64,000 nucleotides of DNA from Gymnogyps californianus (Eukaryota; Chordata; Aves; Accipitriformes; Cathartidae): NCBI RefSeq assembly GCF_018139145.2, contig NC_059471.1, positions 81,304,520 to 81,368,519 on the forward strand, read 5' to 3'. Shown here piece by piece: positions 39,301 to 51,535 of this stretch (position 1 is the stretch's first letter; each line of letters opens with the position of its first letter). The notes under the pieces are model-generated. The model had not been told where the DNA came from. It searched no databases and saw nothing but the letters and a program-made list of their open reading frames with translations. The translations under genes were made by a program, and so were the position numbers.

Positions 39301-40689
39301 ACAGGATGAGTAAAAGCATAGTCCATGGCCTGGAAAAGATTATAGTCAAGTATTACAGTGAACACAGCTTTGCATTTTTAGCACGTTTGTTGTATTATCA
39401 GAGTTTTGGATTCATGTTTGCAATATTTGTGTGCTATAGACTGGCACATTTCCTCTAAGCACTTTTTAAGAAGGTTCCCAAGAACTGGTCTATCCTAAAG
39501 AGCTGTTCTTTAGCTAATTCCTTCCAAAGAATAACGCCAAGCACTCAGCTAATCCATCATATCTAGGTAGGTAGACTTTGCCATTTGCAATGATAGTGCC
39601 TCATTTCTACATCTGCTGAGCGGGAAGGGAGCCTTTTTCTCGCCTCTTGGAATGGTTCAGAGGACTTAGGCTGGAATTCATCAAGCTGCATAAGTATGTG
39701 CTTACCCTTAAGCTCCTTTGTAATTATGCAGATAGTTACCCAGCACTAGGAATCCATCAGAACTACATCACTTCTACAACATGCAAAGACCGACGTGAGC
39801 CTTCAAATTATAAAAAAATAAGCACACAAAATAAAGCTATATTCAGAGAATCAGTTAATATACGAATTATCAACAGAGAAGAAAGGACAAAACACTGAAT
39901 TTTGAGCCTGCTAGAAACCCTTTCCTTCGTTAGTGCATGAGACATTTATCCGTAAATAAAATGTCACTAGCGAATAATTGTGAAGTTAAAAGAAATTTGT
40001 AGTAATTAAAGGCAGAGCTGAGCACTGAAACATTCCCTCCAGGGACACTTACTCAAATACTGCCTTGTTTAAATGTTAGAGAATTTAGGCTAAAACTTAA
40101 ATAATGATAATTATCCATAACACATAGATGACTAATTGATTACTGATGAGTGATAGTTGATCAAAATTAAACTAATTTATCAACTTCCTATGTAAATATT
40201 ACAGAGTATGCTTTAAAAACAATAATCTATGATTCGAGAACTATCCCAAATGTTTATAAGTAAAAAAATCATAAAACTAACATCTAAAATTTTTCCCTGC
40301 AGTTTTTAATACTTACTATATTGTTATATAGTGGATACAAAATTAAAAGCGAATTAGTCAGTAGTTTTGAAATACCTGCAATAAAGCAATCAATTTATAA
40401 GCAATTGAAGTGACATACTGTATTCTTTCTTCTGTCTCCTGCTGCAGTGCTGTCACACATCAGAACTCTGCTCTGCTAGATACTGTATAAATGTGAAGCA
40501 AAAATTTAGTCCCCATCCAAAAGTAGTTAAACATTACAAGCAAAAATCCTAGCATTAAAAAAAGAGAAAAGTTAATATCACCTTTTATTAACATTATTTT
40601 TTAATTCCTTGACATATGACAAATATTCTGAACACGCAAAAATATAGACTTCACTGCTTTGGAAGTGCAGTCTTAAGAGTCTGAAGAGA

Positions 40690-41105
40690 CCTTGCCTCGA
40701 ATCACCAAGCTTTGTTCTAGCTAAGGGGACTGAATGTGAGAAATGGATGTATATTTGGAAACTGGCAGCACTGAGACAATGAGAAGAACAGGGAAGACAC
40801 AGGAGAGGCAGTAAAAGTACCACCGTGTAGGTGTTCAAAGGAACCATGTGAAGTTGCAATTGAAGGGACATAAAAACAGGAGGCTACTAAAGTGATGGCA
40901 AAGTAACATGGCTGAAGCAATGGCTGAGACATACAGTTTTGATAGCAGTACCTTGGACAATGAGGAGGAGTAAAGCAAGGCCGGAATCAACATTCACGAG
41001 GAGGCAAGAATAGCAGCCTATATGGGGAATGATCAGAATATGGACAAGCAAGGACATGAGCAGCTGTATCGGAAAATGAAAGGCTAAAGAGATGAGAAAC
41101 TTTGT
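40690..41105 (+). repeat. Old dispersed repeat, family not assigned
   Basis: Purine-rich sequence including AAGGGACATAAAAACAGGAG, AAAGTGATGGCAAAGTAACA, GAAGCAATGGCTGAGACATA and TTTGATAGCAGTACCTTGG. It follows the order of words in a repeat I recall from reptile and bird introns (acagaagtgatggcac, caatggacaagagacatgg, gcagcattctgaatgg). I cannot name the family. There are many stops and no domain. Similarity seems to stop near a microsatellite at 41142. Confidence 0.4.
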
Positions 41106-41141
41106 GGTTTAGGCAAAAAAACCCCATTGTTTTAGGCAAAT

Positions 41142-41236
41142 GCATACATACACACACATATATACATATATAAAAATATCTACCTGGGTATGCATGTAAG
41201 TGTATATATACACACACAGATATATATATGCATATG
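41142..41236. repeat. Compound (CA)n/(TA)n microsatellite
   Basis: GCATACATACACACACATAT with TATA runs is followed after about 25 bases by GTGTATATATACACACACAG and ATATATATATGCATATG. The two blocks are partly inverted copies and could pair. Short open frames on both strands here (rich in Y, I, H, C and V) are artefacts. Confidence 0.85.
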
Positions 41237-44200
41237 TTTGTCAGTGGTCAAAAATATCTTGAAAACATTAAATAGCTTCTGTGAATGTGCATTATTCAAC
41301 CAATGTGACAATTTCTCCAGACCCCAGCAATTTTTATTTTTGTTTCAAACTGTGTTTGTTTCTCCCTCAGCTCCTTCCCCTTCAGAGCTTGTTCCTGACT
41401 GATCTCAACTGCAATAAGCTAAAACCAAGCATGCTGATGAGAAGTACGGGATGCTGAGATATGAGTCTCAGAGAAAGATGTCAAGCCCCACAAATGTCAT
41501 TAAAGGTCAGAGTGTCAAAAATCTTAAAAATGAATTTCTTAGATGCATATTCTCTGAGGGAAAGTTTTAAAGAGAGCAGTAGACAGGTGGGGACAAGGAA
41601 ACAGTTGCAGCTATTGAGAAAGGAAGTCCACGTGGTTTAAGGAACAAAAGAAAGCATCGGAGCACAGGGAGGGAAACGTCTATGACAAAAACCACAGCTG
41701 GGTGAATGTATTCTAGCAAAAAATGAATGAAGGCTGTAGAGCTTTATAAGAATGATAACTGTATTAACTGAATACACTGGTCAGAAACTTCACGAGATAA
41801 GCAAAAAAGTAAGCTTTAGCTTCTACATTTCCTTTTGGCCCCAAGATGACTCTTTCAACATAGCTGCACATATAAGGAGCTATGTTTTCTTTCCTGAATT
41901 GCACAGCAATTTTCTCATCATGTATGAATATACTACTGTGTGAGGTCCGTGTTCCTGCCATGATTTCAATGTTTATAAATAGTTACATATTGAACATGCA
42001 TTATATTGACCATATACTTGAACTTTGGTATCCCATATTACTGATTTGAACAAGTTGCCTTAAATGTCAATTAGCAGCCTACCTGTGACTGGAGCATGCA
42101 GTTCCTATAATTCTCTTTCACAAAGTCTCCCCTTACATATATGTTCACTTATAGAAACAGTTATGAACTTCCAACAGGGAGTTCTCCCTAATCTTACTGA
42201 AGAATACAAAGATTATTCTGAGATGGTTCTCCTTTTTTCTTGCCCTTAAGAAATTTCTGGCGCTCTCTGCAGAAATTTTATTAAAAATGGATCAGTTCCG
42301 GAGAAAAAAAAAATTATATATACCAGCATTTACAAAAAACAGCAATAGAAAGTTCATTCCCAAATTCCTAATTGTCCCTGCTCCCAATCCCATACACAGT
42401 CCTGTCACCCTGATATCTATAGATCTCTGCAATAACAGTTCTGTAAAGATAGGTAGGGTTCACCTTTGGACTAACTCTTTTCTTTGCAACACAGATTGGA
42501 ATGCCTTAATTAAGGAAAAAAAACCCAACAAAACACAACTGTCTCTATCTGAAAGTGTACACTGGAATGGAAATTGAATCTTTGTGACCTAGTTATGTGT
42601 ATAAGCGACAGGAGATTCAGCTACTGGTTCTGAAATGATCAAAACCTGTTGAAGTGAACTACAGCATTAAAAGTGGCTCTATGCCCAGGCATTAGACTAT
42701 ATTTAAAGTTTTTTTCTTGCAGACTGAAGAATGGAATAGAATATTAGACAGCAGATGATAGAAGATAAGATAATTTCTTAAATTTTAAGAGTAAGGATAG
42801 GAGAGAATACAACTTTATTTCATTCAGTCTTAGCTTTGTTTTAAATAGAGAAAAGTAATTTAATAATGAATTCTCCTGTTAACATAAATAATAACTGTTT
42901 CCAATGCTTATCTCATGTTCTCTATGAAAACAAAAGAATACAAAATGACTATCATTATTTTCCTGATGCTTTTGGCTCTTGATCAAAGATAAACCTGATC
43001 TGATCTGTCTGTGCCCTGTACTGACATTTTCTATTGGAAGTTACACTGCAGCATTCATTATTTGTGAAGTTTCAGGTTGCTCTATTTGTTCCACTAGGAC
43101 ATAATGCTTTGTCAGACTTTTAAGATACTTCTAGCTAACATAATTCAAAAGAAAACATTTGTTCAGCTTCCTTGTTTGAAATAAACATTGGAACATTTAG
43201 AATAGGACAGGTAATCCAAATCTGAAACCTAGATAGGAATTGAGAAATTTTTTTTCAGTTACTTGAGGCAGCATTGTTTACTAGTTGGAATATGAGCACA
43301 GTACTCATACTTGACTATTGACACAAGAAAAAAACTTAGGTTCCATCTCAAGGCTTGGCAACGACTGTGGGTGAGATGAACACAATGCTTTTTGTTCTTG
43401 CTTTAAACTAAGGGTACACTCACAGAAAGTGTGGGAGTAGATATGGTTTTGAAGTGCTTCAAGAGGAGAGAGCACAATAGAAGCGATGAAAGAACATTTG
43501 TGGTGTTCTACAGTGTCACGTTGCTTCCACTTCACACTGTGGTTTTCTTTGAAGTTTCAACAAAGCTTTTCTCCCATCCTTTCTAAGTTCCACTAGTGCC
43601 TTAACTCAAAAGTTTAGATAAAGAATCTAGATTAAAAAGTCCAGACAAAAATCAAGAGATCATAGCTATACCTGTCATAGTGTCCAAAATAATTTCAAGC
43701 TTCCAAAATTCTCCAAGAGTAATGCTAGTCCAATGGCTGAAATATAGTTGATTTTCAGGTGCAATCCACTATACAACACAAAAACTGCACGATCTCTGTG
43801 ATCTCTCCTGCAACCTTTGATGGTGACTCACGGGAATAAATAAAGTCACAGCTAGTAGCAACAGGTCACGTCTCTGATTTTCAAGTTGTTTATACATTTG
43901 GGACATGCTACACTCTTACTTTGCAATGATGACTTACAAGGCACAATAATGCTAGCTGTAATGCTTTAAGTGGATCCCAGCCCAAACAATGTTTAAGAGT
44001 CAATAATTTTTTATTTAAACCTAGGATATCAAGAAATTTAGAGGATAAAAAAATACTCTTCTAATTTTCATTTTGCAAGTGAATCTGTCCTGCTTTATGC
44101 AGCCCTACATTTAAAAGAGTATGTTCTTTTTTTCTAACACGTCTATGTAGCTTTGTCACGTGGTGGAAAATATACCAAAGAGAAAAGGATGTTTTCAATT

Positions 44201-44606
44201 TGTTGTTTCTTGTACTGTGGTAAAAAAATGCTGGTTGGAGGCATTCCTGGAAAATACTATTATTTAGCAATTCTGCTTAGTGCTGTGAAACAGCAGCCCT
44301 GGACTTTATGCCATAAGCCCTCATATGAGTGACCCTTACTCTTGCAAGCAGTACAACTGGAGATAGCAACAGATCGCTATGTACCATACATTTCCATTAC
44401 ATGGGGCTGATACACTATATTGTTTTTTACTGTTCATGCATCTCCCTTCTTAAAAGCTTTGAGATAATATGTGCAGTCTTTAAAAGTTCCATTCCAAATG
44501 GTACCACAAAACGCAGGATAATTTTTATTTGCAAGCAACATGCATTGGACTGCTGTGACCTCTTCCAGATAGAGGTCCCATCACAGTTATCCCACCTCAG
44601 GGGACC

Positions 44607-45189
44607 TGTCGTGGTTTAACCCCAGCCAGCAACTAAGCACCAGGCAGCCGCTTCCCCCTCCCCCCTCCCAGTGGGGTGGGAGGAGGAAAAAAAAGTAAAA
44701 CTCGTGGGTTGAGACAAGAGCAGTTTAATAACTAAACTAAACTAAACTAAAATACACTACTAACTAATAATAATAATAATAGTAGTAATGAAAAGGAATA
44801 CAACAAAAAAAAAGAAATAACACCCAAGAAAAGACAAGTGATGCACAACGCAATTGCTCACCACCCGCTGACAGATGCCTGAGCAGTGATCTGCCCCTCC
44901 CGGCCAACTCCCCCCTGTTTATATACTGGGCATGACGTTCCATGGTATGGAATACCCCTTTGGCTAGTTCGGGTCAGCTGCCCCGGCTATGCTCCCTCCC
45001 AGCTTCTTGCACACCTGCTTGCTGGCAGAGCATGGGAAACTGAAAAATCCTTAACTTAGGATAAGCGCTACTTAGCAACAACTAAAACATCAGCGTGTTA
45101 TCAACAGTATTCTCAGACTAAATCCAAAACACAGCACTGTACCACCTACTAAGAAGAAAATTAACTCTATCCCAGCCGAAACCAGGACA
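44607..45189 (-). mobile_element. Solo LTR of an avian endogenous retrovirus, 583 bp
   Basis: The element begins TGTCGTGGTTTAACCCCAGC and ends CCGAAACCAGGACA, the TG...CA termini of a retroviral LTR. GACC directly flanks both ends (44603-44606 and 45190-45193), a probable 4-bp duplication. The termini are an extended imperfect inverted repeat (TGTCGTGGTTT against TGTCCTGGTTT). Read on the minus strand it has a TATATAAAC promoter box (44917-44925) and, about 190 bp further, an ATTAAA polyadenylation signal (44724-44729). That sets the minus orientation, the same as MID1. There is no internal gag/pol/env, second LTR or primer-binding site nearby, so it is a recombination-derived solo LTR. The type is common in bird genomes by recall; the ERV class is not determined. 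Confidence 0.9.
44721..44796. repeat. ACTAA and AAT/AGT short repeats inside the LTR
   Basis: ACTAAACTAAACTAAACTAA and then AATAATAATAATAATAGTAG lie inside the solo LTR. They sit on the polyadenylation-signal side and are characteristic low-complexity segments of this LTR type. They probably vary in length between copies. Confidence 0.8.
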
Positions 45190-48100
45190 GACCTAAGCAC
45201 ACTGAAGGGGCAGGTTACCCATAAGAGCAGAATAAACAGCTTCCCATTATCACTAGTCTAGGCCAACAGATAAATGCCACAGTTTATCCAATGCATGTAT
45301 TTAGAAAAGTTGGCTTTATTTGAACACATAGCCTTTTTTTCATGACGTCTTGAGTTAACTATAATCCTGAAGGTTTCTGCATTGTACAAATGCAGTATAA
45401 AATGATATGTGAAATAATTATAAACCTATCAAACAAATACTGCTAATAAACATCCATCTCTAAGAATCTCAAAGCAGAGGTCTTCTGTGATTTGCGAAAG
45501 ACCTGAGTGTTAAATAAGGAGGTCATTCAGTCTGGCTGCTGAGCAATTCAGTCAAGGAACCCCATGAACCTTGTGAAAGTCAATTGGCCTCCTTACACCT
45601 CAGTCAGACTACAAGGATAATTAAGTAAAGAAGAACCGCACTAAAAATTAGATGCAACATTTGCATCAAACATGCCTGAACTGAAAAATTCACATATGAG
45701 ACCTCGATCCTGCAGGCAATTATACAGCTGGATTTAATAATACATAACGTTTCATGGCCTCCTGTACAACCTTAGCTATGAAGAGCTAATCTTAGAATTA
45801 GATCCTCCATCACCTGTATATGGTAAAAGTACCCATGGATCTTTACAAAACCAGAGGAGACACGATCTCTGCCTTGTAAAATTTAAATCAAACAGCCAAG
45901 AGCAAATAGAACAAAGAGTAATCTGAAAGAGTGTGCGTTTTTTTTTTCTCCAAACCAAACACAAAAAAAATGTATTTTAGAAAAACCTAGTATTTTAAAG
46001 GTTTCCAAACATATTTTGCATGGAATGAGACAAAAGATATGTGAGAAAAACACTATACAATGACATTATTAGGGCTTGTAAAGGAGTTAATCAATAAATA
46101 GCAGTCAGATACCTAATTCACAATGCAAAGTTCATGGTACTTGGGCATTTAATTGCTCGATTAAGCGCTCAGTCAAAGCACATGGTTTTTGCTGCAGTGC
46201 TTTTAAATGGTTTATACACAGTTTGACTCCATGGACCTCACTTGAGACTTTACTACTCACGATGCAGACAAAACACTCAAATTAATCCCAGTAAATTTTT
46301 TATGGGTATAGCCATTGATTCCCTGTGGTACTTGTGCAGCGGCCTCCAAAGTCATCTAGGGCCTTTTCTGCTGATGCTGACAAGCCCTGAATCAGGCCTG
46401 CCATCACAGAACAATGTTAATATCAACTTCGAAAGAGCAGAGTACAGAAACTGAAGCACAGCCCTAAAAATGGATGATAAAAACTGGATGGTACTTTGTA
46501 AGGAGTCACAATCAGAGTAGAAAGAACTAGGGTAATATTAGTTCTAATTCCCTAAACATAACCCACAGTAGTTACAGTAAGATTTAATTTGGTGATTCTG
46601 GATACATTTTTTTAGGTGAAAAAAAATTTAGAAGTCTCTCATTGAGTGACACATCTATATTCACTGAGTTCTTCAGTGTATTTCAGTGCTGTAAATACAT
46701 TTCACACCAATACCTAAAGGGTGAAGTAGGTACTGAGTTGAGCTAGACGTCTCCTGTACTCTGAGGCCCAGAACAGCACAGAAAGAAGAAACTGCAGTAC
46801 TTTTAGTGAATTAACTTTAAATTTGACCTACAGAGGCAGGTTTCTACGGGGTAATGTTAAGTAGTTCACTATAGGCTCATTTAATCCTCAGGTCTCTTGC
46901 AAACAAGGCTGCCAAATTGCAAAGGTGCTTTGTGAAATCACCTATTGTACATCAGATGCTGAACTGAGACTCCAGTGTTCATCCTCTGCCAAGTCCCCAG
47001 ACATGAAAAGCTCATGCTTTACCTCACTAAAGACCCTTTTTTTGACAGCAGAATGAGAGCTGCAACAGACTGCAGGTTGCCAATAAAAATAAGAGGTTTA
47101 TTAAACTTGTTTTAGACATTAAATGCTAGCCTGGGGGTCTTTAGCTCTCGGGTGTTTTCTGTGATGTGAAAAAAGTATAGCAAATACACAAAACCATTTC
47201 ACATAATGACAGTCCCGTATCTTGTAAGCAGTCATTCTGCTAAAGGGCAAGTTCCTGCTCCCATTTAAATCAACCATAAGATTTCCACGTACAGGACTGG
47301 GGCCTTTACACAGCTTTTATTTACCTTTTCTTTTCTTACATATTTTCTACATTAATTTTCATTCTTTCCTCTCCTTCTCTCTTTTATAATTTTTTACAAA
47401 TTAACTGAGTAAAATACATCTGTCTTGAAATATTTGTAATTATTAAATTACATTAAAACCAGAATTTTCACCAATTAATTTATATGTCATCAAAATAAGC
47501 AGCCCTTCACTTCAGTCAAATAGTAAGTTATAACGTTCAGAGAGATCAACAGCTATAATGAAACCATGAATGCTGATGTGCTCCAGAATAAGAAGTCAAT
47601 AAATAACAGGCCCACCAAATATCTGCCTCAGAAATATCTTAAAACATATTAGAACCATGAATTTCAGAGACATAGCAATTATACCCTTTTCACATGCAGT
47701 TTGAAAGCAAAAAATGCATTAGGATACTCAAAAGATATGTAATTATATACTTTAAAAATCAAAGTAGTTGAGTAGTATTATCTTAATTCAGGAGGAAAGA
47801 ATACTGTCTCAGAAGGAAAAAAAGAGTCTTCAAGAGACATCGATTTTTGCTCTTTAAAGTAGACACTAACTTATTTTGTGTCTCTTATGACTCTGTGACC
47901 AGAAATAAAACAAGTGGATATAGTAACAAGTCACTCCAGAAATTCAAATTCCTATTGAAATAGTGTTGCGTGAATTGGAATCAATAGCAGAAAGACAGGA
48001 CATATTTTCCAACTATTTTCACCATAACTTTGTAGGCTACTAGTTCATGAATGAAATAAAGAAAATAAAGAAGAATGAAGTAGAGAAATAAAGAATGGAA

Positions 48101-51100
48101 TAAAGATCAAATGAACAATATCCTGGTGACAGATTTCCTTGCACCGCACAGTCATTCTTTTACCTTGAAGACTAATATAGCCAATACGCTTGCAGGGCAT
48201 TTATATAAACTTTAAATTTCCCCAACAGGGCCAGTTTTTCTAAGGAAACATCAACACACAGTGTTAAGTGGGTCAGCAAAAGCAAAATGGACCATTCTCA
48301 CTATGCAAAAACCTCTTTGTAATTAGAAAGCTGGTGGTGGTTTTGTTTCCACCTATGTCTACCATCATGTGGATCATCCAGGGAGGCAGGAGCTTGGGTT
48401 ACATAGACGAGGACTCTGTTATTGCTAGGCAAGATTTCCTGATCAAAAGGCTGTGAACATTTGCTGTATAGTCAATAAATCTGAGGTATTAAGGACATCT
48501 AGAATTGCTGGGGCTGCAAAGGCCATCTGGGCAGTGTGTGACCCTTCCCAGGGACCTACTGAAGTCTTATTATGCAGTTGAAAGTGAATATATAATATAG
48601 TGCTTGTTCATGAAGGCTAGGATATCCTGACAGCATCAGAATTCCTGTGCATGGGTAAAGAACAGCACGCACATGCCTGGGTGGTGATCGCTGGAAATCC
48701 CAAAGATGTTTAGGATACCAGATGAAGAGCGTCAAATTAGAAGCGTGTGATACATTACAGTTACCATCTGAAAATTCTGGGCACTCTTTTACAGCCTTTA
48801 AAATTTGCGCAATCCAGAAGGAGAGGACTCACCCGAGAAAACCTGGGTGTATGGAAGCTTTTTATTACAAACTTACCAGGGATAAGAATGTGAAAAATAT
48901 ATCATAATAATGAATACTGCTGAACTTCAGTTAGCCAGAATCAGGGAACCACAGTAGGTTTCCTGAGCCCATCTCTCCCATGAAGTCCACTTGAGCAGAA
49001 TGGACAAGGCTAATTGAAAACATCCTTCTGATCTGATGCAGAGTTGACACAGAAAAGCTGTGTTGTTAGTATACAAGCTACACTCAGCTGAAAAGCTGGG
49101 TAAAAATTAGTACTATAGCTTGTTCATCATTAAGAAATTCTACTTAAACTAGCAAGGTGTTATTTTCCAGAAATGGATAAATGCTTTTTGCTGCCGTCAG
49201 CTGTCTACTAGAGTATCAGTATCTGTATTTTGCAAAAAATGTTAACTTCTTAAAACAGAAGTTCCCTCATTGGGAATGGACCTCTGGCTCACACACAATA
49301 AGCATTGCAAAATAAAATTTGCCCATTCTAACTTTATTCTGTGATTGAAACTTTGCAATTGTAAATTTCTACTTAAATAAGAACGAAGCAATAGAAAATA
49401 ACATTTTGGAGGAGAGTCCTTGTAGAAATTAAACTCCAGTGCTTCTCAGAAGGAGAGGTTCATTATGATAGCAGTTAGTTTTAATGAAGAGAAATCAACC
49501 AAAAATTTGACCAAACCAGAAACACACCTTTTTCCATATTGCTTATTATTTGGATAATTTTAACTCCCAGGACTGCACTCCATAGGCTGTTAAACAAACC
49601 TCTAGGCTTCTGAATTTTAGCTGCAACCAACGTGAAAGTGCAGAAGAGAGCAGCACTCTTTTGGCATTTATCGCTTGACTATGTCCCAAAGCTATCAAAA
49701 ATCAGTGGTTAGAAATCAGCCCTTTCCTAAGGCATCACAGAACTTACTGCCATTTCTTGATTGTTTTGAAAACTTTGGCATCAGAAATCTTTCATCTCCT
49801 TCTTTGCCACATTGGGAAACCTGGTGTTGGGTTCCACAGGACTTGGCAGCGTCTCTCCTAGTCCCTTCTGCTGTTAAACTGCACACTGCCCCAGGTTTTC
49901 CAAATTAGACACACATCAGGCTTCGTGGCATGCCTCCGATGGAAAAGCCTTTGAGCAATTCAGCTCTTCTACACTGTGTGGTTCACAAACAACACAAGCC
50001 CCTCGGCGCTCTGAGGCTGAAATAACACTTGCAGGGGCAAGTCACTAATGGACAGTTTCCTAACGCCGGTAGGACAAAACGGGCCACAGAAGCCACGTGC
50101 TTCAGTAAAGAAAACCTCCCTTACCTGAACGAATGAAACATTGCTGTGCTGTTGGTGGTGTACAAAATAGAACAGTGTAAAATCTTTCGTTCTTTCTCCT
50201 CCAGTTATTATTCATTTGTAATGCAAAAATATACCATTCAGTAATCAGAGTGGTAACTCATGCAAACACCAAAAAAGCTGACAGCACGGTACAAAGTTTT
50301 TTGTTCGAACTCAGTGGGAAGCTTCTTAACCTGGGATTTAACCTTGGGATTTGCAAAACTACAGAAAGCTGACTTAAATATCCCTGTTCAGAGAACTCGG
50401 CCCACTAGCGCTCTCACTAAATTACAGCTAGTCAGTTGATTAAAGATGAAGGTATCCAGAAGTGACTGGATTTGAGGACCACAAAAATCCAGCTGCAACA
50501 GCTGGGCCAGAACAGCCCAAACTTTGACCACTACTCTTTAGTAATAAGTGTCCTGGTTAATGATCTTTGAAGGTAAGCAGCTGGCATCAGATGCAACGCA
50601 TGCAAAGGCAAGCTATAGATATGAGGAAGCAAAGATGGGATGTTGCAAAGATATTACAATGATCAAAACTGGACTGACCACATATCCCAACCAGGCTGTA
50701 AGAACAAAAGGGCATTTTAATGGGTGGAAATTATTTGTAATATATTATTCTCCTCACATAATAAAGAGGAAGTCCCTTTTTTCCCTTTTGCTGTTCTCTT
50801 ATATATTGGATTGAAACACTTCCTTCTGGTCCTCTCTGCCAAGTTTCAGTATCATAGGAAATATCAGCTCACTATTGTTAGTATATAAATTAGCTGAACT
50901 TCATCTAAGACCAGTCTGTAGAACTATTGTGCCCAAAAAAATAAAAAGTCGGTATTCTCTTAATGTACTGCATCTTGATTTTAAATAAACCTGCACAGAA
51001 AACAGGATTCCTTTGGAGAACGTAAAGGAGTATAGAGGGGTAAATAAGGCAGCACATGGAAAGCAGCCTCCGCAGGTGTCTTAGCTCCACATAGGCCAGA

Positions 51101-51384
51101 CATGCCCACTATCATACTGAATATTACCTTATTCTGCACTACGTAGGGCTGTGACCTGTAATTGGTTTTCTGGGTCAGCAGCCAAACTGAAATACTGGAA
51201 GCAAAAGAGTGGCTGTGTTTCTTTGGTCCTGTCCCTGCCCTGGACTGGGAAAAGAACAAACTTGACCTGGAGTTCCCACTTTTCTAAGAGAGACTGAACC
51301 TCCAGACTCTAGGACTACCAAGAAGGAGGGCAAACATGGCCAACAATGCCTCTCCTGTTAAAGCTGTTTCAGCAGCAGTGTGAG

Positions 51385-51535
51385 TGTCGAGGCCATGTGC
51401 TGCAGGGGACCCCACGGGCCAAAGCAGCCACGGCAGCAGGCTGCGGACACCGGGGATGGTAGAGCCCAGCACTTCTGGCTGGCTGGGCACAAGAGCGCCA
51501 TGCATGGCACCAGGGACAAACTATGCTACTGCGGT
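51385..51535. other. Small GC-rich patch
   Basis: About 150 bases with raised GC and several CpG (GTGTCGAGGCC, CCCACGGGCC, CCACGGCAGCAGG, GCGGACACCGGGG, GAGCGCCATGC) in AT-rich intron. Overlapping open frames on both strands are compositional. No exon or repeat family is recognised. It is less extreme than the patch at 10041. Confidence 0.35.

Noticed and set aside
40431..40545. Possible SINE tail (ATACTGTATAAATGTGAAGC, TTTAGTCCCCATCC)
   Set aside because: Faint similarity only, with no body or head of a SINE recognisable nearby.
48500..48560. Possible antisense CR1 end (CTAGAATTGCTGGGGCTGCA)
   Set aside because: Too short and diverged; the expected downstream CR1 antisense motifs are missing.
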